Assembly (NCBI GenBank): GCA_905204385.1
Contig: CAJKZL010000142.1
Location: 1-7,411 of the forward strand
Direction: 5' to 3'
Origin: an uncultured Odoribacter sp.
GTDB lineage: Bacteria; Bacteroidota; Bacteroidia; Bacteroidales; Marinifilaceae
Length of the DNA stretch: 7,411 nucleotides
Shown here: positions 1 through 6,252 of the stretch, one piece after another
Position numbering within the stretch: the first letter of the stretch is position 1
Layout of the letters: each line of letters opens with the position of its first letter
Translations under genes and position numbers: made by a program
The notes under the pieces: generated by a model
Databases searched by the model: none
What the model was told of the DNA's origin: nothing
What the model saw: only the letters and a program-made list of their open reading frames with translations

Positions 1-1
1 T

Positions 2-157
2 TTGTAAGTTGCCTCTGCAACGGCTATATATGGAGTGAAGGCGGCAATCGGAGTTATTGTGATCTCCACGAAAAAGGGGGCGAGCGGTAAACCTACTGTT
101 TCTTATCATGGCGATGTAGTGGTGAATCAGCGGCCTTCTTAACGGAATTTCGATCTG
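2..157 (+). pseudogene. SusC plug-domain remnant, in frame with the barrel but with two stop codons
   Basis: Read in the same frame as the long ORF starting at 158, these bases give the end of a SusC/RagA TonB-dependent receptor plug domain: A-S-A-T-A-I-Y-G-V-K-A-A, then G-V-I-V-I-S-T-K-K-G, then a first post-plug strand ending in N-Q-R-P-S. The family usually continues D-A-S-A-T-A-I-Y-G, A-A-N-G-V-I-V-I and R-P-S-Y-R-N-F-D-L-M-N-S. Here 5-7 is TAA, 8-10 is GTT (Val for the usual Asp), 47-49 is ATC (Ile for the usual Asn) and 140-142 is TAA where Tyr is usual. The reading resumes perfectly after 142, so this is substitution damage and not a frameshift. The true start and the N-terminal carboxypeptidase-like domain would lie left of the window. 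Either the transporter gene is dead, or this stretch contains sequencing or assembly errors. The sequence alone cannot separate the two. Confidence 0.8.
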
Positions 158-2596
158 ATGAATTCCAATGAGCGCATGCAACTGTCTAAGGAGATATTTG
201 AGGACGGATTGAAATATTATTCTTCGGTGAACTTGGATCCGGCTGATTCTTATGAAGGATTATTGAATGAATTGATAAACCGTAGAATTACCCGCACCGA
301 ATTTGCTGATAAAGCATTGGAAATGGCCGGCCGGAATACGGATTGGTTCGATGTTCTGTTCCGCAATTCAGTGACACATAGTCATAGTCTGGGCGTAAGC
401 GGGGGAACCGAAAAAGTCCGTTATTATTTTTCGGCAGGTTATAATGATAATGAGGGTGCGGCCAAAGGCTCTTCCAGTGAACGCTTTACATCTTTAGCCA
501 AGGTGAATGTACAGATGAACAAGTGGATTAGTTTTATGACGAAATTTGAATACAGTACCACCAAAAACAAAGGATATTCTTCTGTAAATCCGTTTTCTTA
601 TGCTTATAAAACTTCCCGTACGGTAACACCTTATAATGAAGACGGTAGTTATCATACTTATGTGATGGGTGGAAAATATCATTACAATGTGTTAAAGGAA
701 TTGGAAAATACCGGAAAAGACAGTAAAGTGAACGATTTTAATGGTTTGCTGGATTTAAAAGTTAATTTAATCAAAGGTTTGAATTATCAGGGGACTTTTT
801 CGTTTCATAATTCCAATACAAACCAGCGGGAATGGCAAACGGAACAATCTTATGCGATAGCCTTGATCAGAGGATATGAGTACAAGCAATATGACGAGAC
901 GATCGATGATTACTGGAAGTCCGCCCTGCCTTACGGAGGCATTCTCAAGCAAGGGGATATTGCCAAAAATGGTTATACTGTTCGGAATGCTTTGAATTAT
1001 CTGAAGGTGATCGACGGAGTTCATGATGTCAATCTTTTTGTAGGTTCGGAGATTCGCGGAAATAAATACAGGGGTGTCAGCATAACCGGTTACGGATGGA
1101 CACCTGAATTCGGTGAACGTTTTATGCCGGTCAATACGACAAAATTTATCGAGAATTATGCGCAAGCGGGAAGATTGAATCCCATGAATACCAATTCCAT
1201 TTCGCGGGTAGCCTCTTTTTTTGGTACGGCCAGTTATTCTTATGATAACCGTTATGTTTTTAATTTCAACATTCGTTCGGACGGTGCCAATAAGTTCGGG
1301 AGCAATCCGAAATACCGTTGGTTGCCTACCTGGTCGTTGGCTGGAAAATGGAATATCACGAACGAAAACTTCCTTTCTTCCTTTGCCGCTGAGGGGAATT
1401 ATATCGGAGTACGGGGTTCATACGGAGTACAGGGAAATATACATGACGATGCTACGCCTAATCTGATTATCCAGATCGGTAACCGGAATCAGGTGAGCAA
1501 TTTGGATAAGTCGTCTATTTACCGTTTGCCGAATCCTGATTTACGTTGGGAGAAAACAACTTCCTGGAATGCTGCGTTGGATTTTACTTTGTTCAAAGGA
1601 CGATTGAAAGGAGGGGTAGATGTGTACAAGAAGCACACGGAGGATTTGATTATGGACAAAACGGTGGCGACGTCGAACGGAAGACGTAGATTGTATATAA
1701 ATGCCGGGAAAATGGATAATACAGGAGTAGAAGGATTTCTGAATATAGGGTTGATTCATAATAAATTATTAGACTGGCGTTTTAATGTCAATTTTGGACG
1801 TAATGTAAATGAAGTGACCCTGGCAAATGACGATTACTATAACGATTTGGAAGAGATTCAGATGATGCTGGATGGAAATCTGGCAGTGGAGGGAGAGAAA
1901 GTGGGTTCGATGTTTTCTTATCATTTTGGAGGGCTTTCGGATAAGAACGGATATCCTTTGTTTTACGGGAAAGACGGGAAGCTGTATCATGGCGGTGATC
2001 CGACGAGAATGGAATTGGTCAGAAGCGGTTCTATCTTTCCGGATCTTGCCGGTGGGTTTGATACGCAGTTTACTTTCAAACGCCGGTTGTCCCTGGGATT
2101 AGGCTTTACCTATAGTATCGGAGGGGTGAAACGCCTCCCTGCCGTATACGATGATAAAAACAGAGTGGTCGATCCGATGGCGAATGTTTCTACAAATCTG
2201 AAAAACCGATGGCGAAAAACGGGAGATGCCAGCCGTACCGATATTCCGGCCTTGTATAGCGATGAAATAGCCGGCGATTTTTATCGCCAGGGATTGATGA
2301 ATGTGCCTCAGGGTATGAATTTATTGACTACGAAAGAATGTACGTATTTTTATGATCTATCGGACGAACGGGTAGCTAAGGCAGATTATTTACGTTTGAG
2401 GCTCATTAGTCTGAGCTACATGGTGCCGGAAAAATGCTTGAATAAAGTAGGTATTTCTTCTATGGCATTACGTTTTCAAGCCACTAATCTGCATGTATGG
2501 GCGAATAAGAAATGGCAAGGTCTGGATCCGGAAACTCCGGAAGCAAATATTCCGTTGCTGCCCTCCTATAGTTTTAGCATTGATGTTTCATTTTAA
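158..2596 (+). CDS. SusC/RagA-family TonB-dependent outer-membrane transporter, barrel portion (5'-truncated by nonsense codons)
   Basis: This open stretch encodes 812 residues of the 22-strand beta-barrel of a SusC-type transporter, the outer-membrane channel that takes up oligosaccharides or peptides with its SusD lid using TonB energy. Visible SusC hallmarks are S-V-T-H-S-H-S-L-G-V-S-G-G-T-E-K followed by Y-Y-F-S-A-G-Y at the plug-barrel junction (about residues 70-95), A-D-Y-L-R-L-R-L-I-S-L-S-Y (about 742-754), and the C-terminal block L-D-P-E-T-P-E-A-N-I-P ending in a terminal Phe, the usual beta-signal for BAM insertion. Complete SusC proteins usually have about 1000-1100 residues, so several hundred N-terminal residues are missing. 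The ATG at 158 is very unlikely to be a real start: it lies inside the conserved F-D-L-M-N-S segment, has no ribosome-binding-like sequence, and would give a barrel with no signal peptide or plug. The gene ends 12 bases before susD. Its 5' half is visibly more A/T-rich than the downstream genes. Confidence 0.9.
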   Translation: MNSNERMQLSKEIFEDGLKYYSSVNLDPADSYEGLLNELINRRITRTEFADKALEMAGRNTDWFDVLFRNSVTHSHSLGVSGGTEKVRYYFSAGYNDNEGAAKGSSSERFTSLAKVNVQMNKWISFMTKFEYSTTKNKGYSSVNPFSYAYKTSRTVTPYNEDGSYHTYVMGGKYHYNVLKELENTGKDSKVNDFNGLLDLKVNLIKGLNYQGTFSFHNSNTNQREWQTEQSYAIALIRGYEYKQYDETIDDYWKSALPYGGILKQGDIAKNGYTVRNALNYLKVIDGVHDVNLFVGSEIRGNKYRGVSITGYGWTPEFGERFMPVNTTKFIENYAQAGRLNPMNTNSISRVASFFGTASYSYDNRYVFNFNIRSDGANKFGSNPKYRWLPTWSLAGKWNITNENFLSSFAAEGNYIGVRGSYGVQGNIHDDATPNLIIQIGNRNQVSNLDKSSIYRLPNPDLRWEKTTSWNAALDFTLFKGRLKGGVDVYKKHTEDLIMDKTVATSNGRRRLYINAGKMDNTGVEGFLNIGLIHNKLLDWRFNVNFGRNVNEVTLANDDYYNDLEEIQMMLDGNLAVEGEKVGSMFSYHFGGLSDKNGYPLFYGKDGKLYHGGDPTRMELVRSGSIFPDLAGGFDTQFTFKRRLSLGLGFTYSIGGVKRLPAVYDDKNRVVDPMANVSTNLKNRWRKTGDASRTDIPALYSDEIAGDFYRQGLMNVPQGMNLLTTKECTYFYDLSDERVAKADYLRLRLISLSYMVPEKCLNKVGISSMALRFQATNLHVWANKKWQGLDPETPEANIPLLPSYSFSIDVSF

Positions 2597-2608
2597 TTTA
2601 GGTAATGT

Positions 2609-4180
2609 ATGAAAAATATTGGACGCTATATAGTTTTGTCGATGCTGAGGTTAGCTCAGGTTGCATGCAGCGATTTCCTGAAAGAATATTCCCAGGATCT
2701 CGTCGTGGCCAAATCCGTGACCGATTACGACGAACTGATGCTGGGGAGCGTATATATGCCCAGCTATCCATACAGTACGAGAAGATTGCCGAGCGGTACT
2801 GCTTCCTGTGCCTTTCTGAACGTGCTGGACGACGATATCGATATGGTAAAGGGAGAAAGTGTGCTGGGCGACGTGGATGTGTGGATGTATAGCGTAAAGG
2901 CTTGTTTCGGCTATTACGCCTGGCAACTGGAAGTAGGGAGAAGCCTGGACGGGGCGAGCGAAGTCGACGACAATGCCACTTGGAACGATTTGTATACCCG
3001 GATCAATCTGCTGAACGTGATCCTGGACGAGATCGGGGACATCTCTGTCAAGACCGACCAGGAAAAGTCGGATAGAATCAGAATACAAGGCGAATGTCAT
3101 TTTTTAAGGGCACAGTTTTATCTGGTGCTGGTCAATTTATACGGTGATGCTTATGCTCCTTCCACGGCTGCCGAAACTTTGGGCGTGCCCCTGAAACTGA
3201 CGGGCTATGTGGAGCATGAGCAGGGAAAGCCCACCCAGTTCGACCGCGCTCCGCTTACAGAGGTATACGCCCAGATCGTGGCGGACCTGAAAGCTTCCGT
3301 GCAGTGTTTGTCCGAAAGCCCGCAAACACATTCTTATTACCGGGTGTCGGAACAAGCAGCCCGTTTGCTGCTAAGCCGCGTTTACCTGTATATGCAGGAT
3401 TGGAAAAATGCGAGGGAAGCTGCCCGGGAGTTGTTGGCCTTGAAACCGATGTTGAGCGATATGTCGACGATGAACGACTCTACGTCCGTCTTTTTGTCCG
3501 AAGACAGTGAAGAAATCTTGTTTTCGCAGGGTTCGCTGACCACTCAGAGCATATTGACGGGCCATGCCGGGGATTATTGCGTGTCCGGGGATCTTTACGA
3601 TTGTTATGACCATGAGACGGATAAGCGTTCGATGGTATTTTTCGGTTATACGGGCAGTGGCGACAGCGTTTCCCTGAAAGGTAAGTTCAAGCGGGGAGAC
3701 CACCAGTCCCGGGTGTCCGACATCTTGATGCTGAGGTCTGCCGAAGCTTATCTGAATATGGCGGAAGCTTGTGCCATGCTCGGCGATCCCGAAGCCAACC
3801 AATGGCTGAACGGCCTCAGAAGAAAACGGATCACCGGTTACCTTGACCGAACCTATGCCGGAGAGGAATTGATCGGTCAGGTTCGCCTGGAGCGGCGCAG
3901 GGAGCTTTGTTTCGAGGGACATCGCTGGTTCGACCTGAGACGTTATGCGGCTTGCGAAACCCATCCGTATAAAAGAGAGATCACCCATGTCTTCCATGCC
4001 TATAGCGATAACCGGTTCATCTATGAGTCGGGGCAGGGATATGTGCTGAAAATGGACGATCCGGCCTATACCTTCGCCATACCGAAAAAAGTCATCGAAT
4101 TCGATTTGGTGGGCATGCCGAATAATAAGCGGGAAAAAAGGTCGCCTGAATGGATTACCGTATGGGGCGACGAAGATTGA
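2609..4180 (+). CDS. SusD/RagB-family nutrient-binding outer-membrane lipoprotein
   Basis: This 523-residue protein is the partner lid of the upstream SusC channel and should capture the nutrient at the cell surface. The start gives a short signal peptide with Cys20 as the acylated residue (Q-V-A-C-S-D-F). Arg14 interrupts the hydrophobic core and the -3 residue is Gln, so the lipobox is weak. Next comes the SusD N-terminal pattern K-E-Y-S-Q-D-L-V-V-A-K (about 25-35). Helical TPR-like segments lie at about 125-145, 160-180 and 250-280 (R-L-L-L-S-R-V-Y-L-Y). The two best family signatures are L-R-S-A-E-A-Y-L-N-M-A-E-A (375-387) and E-R-R-R-E-L-C-F-E-G-H-R-W-F-D-L-R-R (428-445). The C-terminus, with F-A-I-P-K-K at 489-494, is complete. 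Length is normal for the family and no frameshift is seen. It follows susC by 12 bases and precedes the next lipoprotein by 28, which fits co-transcription. The substrate cannot be told from sequence; lack of neighbouring CAZymes leaves peptides possible. Confidence 0.95.
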   Translation: MKNIGRYIVLSMLRLAQVACSDFLKEYSQDLVVAKSVTDYDELMLGSVYMPSYPYSTRRLPSGTASCAFLNVLDDDIDMVKGESVLGDVDVWMYSVKACFGYYAWQLEVGRSLDGASEVDDNATWNDLYTRINLLNVILDEIGDISVKTDQEKSDRIRIQGECHFLRAQFYLVLVNLYGDAYAPSTAAETLGVPLKLTGYVEHEQGKPTQFDRAPLTEVYAQIVADLKASVQCLSESPQTHSYYRVSEQAARLLLSRVYLYMQDWKNAREAARELLALKPMLSDMSTMNDSTSVFLSEDSEEILFSQGSLTTQSILTGHAGDYCVSGDLYDCYDHETDKRSMVFFGYTGSGDSVSLKGKFKRGDHQSRVSDILMLRSAEAYLNMAEACAMLGDPEANQWLNGLRRKRITGYLDRTYAGEELIGQVRLERRRELCFEGHRWFDLRRYAACETHPYKREITHVFHAYSDNRFIYESGQGYVLKMDDPAYTFAIPKKVIEFDLVGMPNNKREKRSPEWITVWGDED

Positions 4181-4208
4181 TGCAGACGAATGTTTAAAGA
4201 TAAATTGT

Positions 4209-5201
4209 ATGAAAAAGTTGATATATCCCTTGTGTATTTTCCTGATGCTGGCTTGCAGCAAAGAGGAACTCGACCATCCGGTGCTTTACGAAAACCTGTA
4301 TACGCTGCAGGATGATCCTTCCGACCCGGTGAAACACCGGATTTATGAGATTTATGAGAAGTACGGCGCTCCGGTGTACTTTAACGACACGATAGGTAAG
4401 TTTTATGTGAAAGACGATATTTACGGTCAACCTTACTACCGGTATGAAAAGATCGATCTGAACTGGCATTTTTATTCCGACGATTCGAAGGTTGCATCTT
4501 ATGATATTTATTATCAGACCGATGTTGAACGTCAGATGATTTCGCTGGATTTTATAGAAAATTTATTGGCCGGTTTATCCAAGCCTATTCAGCCTTATGC
4601 TTTTTTCGTGGCCGACAGCATCGGTTATGTGAAAAAGGGCACCGGCGCAGGATTCGTGCGTGCCCTGGTGCAGTTCCGCACGGTGACGTTGGCAGGGTTG
4701 CATAAGGAGACCGAGACGGACAAGGAGGAGTTGAGCGATGAAATTACACGTTCGCTGATCAGCATGAAAATTTCCAGGTTTACAGACCGGTTGTTTCAGT
4801 TTTATTCGGTTTCTAAGGCGGCCTGGTTTCAGAAGCAATGGTCGGAGCTGGGTGCGGTTTGGACAGGAACCTGGGGACCGAGCATTTTTGAAGAATGGGC
4901 GAAAGAGTATTTAATGAAGGGAACGACCTGGGATGCCCCCTGGACGGAAGAGCAGGTGGAAGCCAAACGGGATGAAATCCGTAGCGCCATAGGCCCGTTC
5001 GGTTTTGTCGGGGGAGGCTCCATGGGAGGCGATATGTATTCTCCCGAAAATAATGCCCGGGATCTGAGCCTGTATATGAACGAGATTTTGTCGTGCGACC
5101 GGACGGAGTTTACCCGGCGGTGGGGAAACTATCCGTTGGTGATGAGAAAATATGAAATCCTTTATAATTTATTAAAAGAAGAATTGGATTATGAACTGTA
5201 G
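4209..5201 (+). CDS. SusCD-associated lipoprotein, Peptidase_Mx1-like but lacking the HExxH zinc motif
   Basis: This 330-residue protein has a lipoprotein signal peptide: M-K-K start, hydrophobic core, lipobox L-M-L-A-C with Cys16, then S-K-E-E, an acidic pattern typical of Bacteroidota lipoproteins sent to the cell surface. Its layout recalls the putative zinc-binding metallopeptidase lipoproteins often found beside SusCD pairs (PF15890-type). It shares I-Y-E-K-Y-G-A-P-V-Y-F-N-D-T (48-61), a middle region with F-R-T-V-T (156-160), F-Y-S-V-S (198-202), and a tail with F-G-F-V, S-P-E-N-N-A-R-D-L-S-L-Y-M (278-290) and K-Y-E-I-L-Y-N-L-L-K-E (314-324). In that family an H-E-F-A-H zinc site would be expected near residues 183-190. 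Here the stretch reads L-I-S-M-K-I-S-R, and no HExxH occurs anywhere in the protein. Catalysis by the usual mechanism therefore looks impossible, and a binding or scaffold role with SusCD is an inference. Family assignment is from memory of the pattern and is moderately sure; the lipoprotein call is strong. Confidence 0.75.
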   Translation: MKKLIYPLCIFLMLACSKEELDHPVLYENLYTLQDDPSDPVKHRIYEIYEKYGAPVYFNDTIGKFYVKDDIYGQPYYRYEKIDLNWHFYSDDSKVASYDIYYQTDVERQMISLDFIENLLAGLSKPIQPYAFFVADSIGYVKKGTGAGFVRALVQFRTVTLAGLHKETETDKEELSDEITRSLISMKISRFTDRLFQFYSVSKAAWFQKQWSELGAVWTGTWGPSIFEEWAKEYLMKGTTWDAPWTEEQVEAKRDEIRSAIGPFGFVGGGSMGGDMYSPENNARDLSLYMNEILSCDRTEFTRRWGNYPLVMRKYEILYNLLKEELDYEL

Positions 5202-6201
5202 AATTATAGCCGGGATGAGAACGGCAGGTATTGTTTTAGGGTTGACACTGAGTGGCTGGGCTTGCAGCGACGAGGATGATCCGGGCGTGGAAGTGTCCGG
5301 AGTGTCGGTGGCGGAGTCGTTTACGGACGGGCGCGACGGGCATGTCTATACATGTATACAGGTGGGCGACCAGGTGTGGATGGCCGAGAATCTGCGTTAC
5401 CGTTTGCCGCTGGGGGCATTGTCGGGATGTTATACTTATGGAGAAGACTATATGACGACGTCGGATGTGCAGATCGACCGGGAAAAATATCTTGCCCTGG
5501 TCAATGAAGCCATCGCCGACGGACGGATCGCCGATCCTCCCGGCGTGATGTTCGGGCCCGTTGTTTTGATTCCGATGTACATCGAAATGCAGATGCCCAT
5601 TGAGACGATTATCATGTCTATGAGCGCTTATCCGGAAATTGCGGCTCTTTTGCAGGAGTTTAACGATCGGTTGTACACCGAGGCCGTGATGGAGGAGGCT
5701 ACCGCCCATTATGAGGCGGCGGCGGCAGGCAATGACCGGCATGCTGAAAAATACGGTTATCTCTACAGTTATGAAGGGGCGATGGAGGCCGTTCCCGAAG
5801 GATGGCGCTTACCGACCGACGAGGACTGGAAGAAGCTGGAAGCCCGGTTGGGCATGAAGGAAGAGGAATTGGATGCCTGGAACCGGTGGAGGGGACAAGG
5901 AACCGGGACGTTGTTGAAGAAAGGGAAGGACGGAATAGGCTTCGACGTCCTCTTTGCCGGATGCAATGCTTATACCGCTCCTGCCAACATGTATTATACC
6001 CGTGAGGATGTGGGAGCTTATTTCTGGAGTTCGACGCTGATGCCCGAGACGGACAGTACGCAGATAGGGATCTTCCGGAGCCTGACCGTGTACGATGAAG
6101 GGATTATGAGGGCCACTACGAAGCTGAAAGGATACAGGCCGGTGTTGTACAGTGTCCGTTGCATCCGCAAGGAAGAGGACGGCGGACAGGGGCAAAACTG
6201 A
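5191..6201 (+). CDS. FISUMP-domain (Fib_succ_major) surface lipoprotein with an internal insert
   Basis: The 336-residue product has a lipoprotein signal peptide ending W-A-C-S-D-E-D-D (Cys25). The acidic run after the cysteine matches the export signal reported for surface lipoproteins of Bacteroides. The mature part is a Fibrobacter succinogenes major paralogous domain, a C-type-lectin-like fold family of uncertain function. Visible motifs are F-T-D-G-R-D-G-H-V-Y (44-53), I-Q-V-G-D-Q-V-W-M-A-E-N-L-R-Y (56-70), Y-G-Y-L-Y-S-Y-E-G-A-M (188-198), P-E-G-W-R-L-P-T-D-E-D-W (202-213), F-W-S-S-T (278-282) and Y-S-V-R-C-I (320-325). Residues of about 85-187 form an insert between the first and second motif blocks, rich in helix formers and Met. 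The start at 5191 overlaps the previous gene by 11 bases, implying translational coupling. An in-frame ATG at 5215 also gives a good signal peptide (Cys17) and cannot be excluded. No enzymatic residues are recognised, so a surface-binding or adhesin-like role is inference. Confidence 0.85.
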   Translation: MNCRIIAGMRTAGIVLGLTLSGWACSDEDDPGVEVSGVSVAESFTDGRDGHVYTCIQVGDQVWMAENLRYRLPLGALSGCYTYGEDYMTTSDVQIDREKYLALVNEAIADGRIADPPGVMFGPVVLIPMYIEMQMPIETIIMSMSAYPEIAALLQEFNDRLYTEAVMEEATAHYEAAAAGNDRHAEKYGYLYSYEGAMEAVPEGWRLPTDEDWKKLEARLGMKEEELDAWNRWRGQGTGTLLKKGKDGIGFDVLFAGCNAYTAPANMYYTREDVGAYFWSSTLMPETDSTQIGIFRSLTVYDEGIMRATTKLKGYRPVLYSVRCIRKEEDGGQGQN

Positions 6202-6252
6202 AGCCGGAAGAGCTTTTACGTTATTTAGCATTAATTTATGATATGGATTTTT
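6202..6252 (+). other. Longest intergenic gap in the cluster (51 bases); decides the start of the thioredoxin-like gene
   Basis: The gap is A/T-rich toward its 3' end and shows no convincing hairpin terminator and no good match to the Bacteroidota -7/-33 promoter (TAnnTTTG and TTG). The downstream gene is therefore most simply read as part of the same transcript. In-frame ATG codons for that gene lie at 6238 and 6253, and an in-frame TAA at 6232-6234 closes the frame upstream. The 6253 start gives a normal M-K-K-L signal peptide n-region. The 6238 start would prepend M-I-W-I-F and is less likely. Confidence 0.5.

Noticed and set aside
158..160. ATG at 158 as the genuine start of an 812-residue protein
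   Set aside because: It lies in the conserved F-D-L-M-N-S segment after the plug. The upstream frame continues the SusC plug, and no signal peptide or ribosome-binding-like sequence is present.
3371..4261. 296-residue open frame on the minus strand
   Set aside because: It lies wholly opposite the well-supported SusD gene and the start of the next one. It has no recognisable domain, and its length follows from the codon pattern of the real gene.
5191..6201. Diversity-generating retroelement target, because FISUMP-type domains can be variable proteins and adenine changes are seen in susC
   Set aside because: No reverse transcriptase, template repeat or near-repeat of the FISUMP 3' end is visible in the window. 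The susC changes lie in a different gene, and one of them (Tyr to stop) need not be at adenine.
6202..6252. Possible internal promoter or terminator in the 51-base gap
   Set aside because: No stem-loop followed by a T-run is seen, and the A/T-rich stretch matches the Bacteroidota -7 element only poorly.
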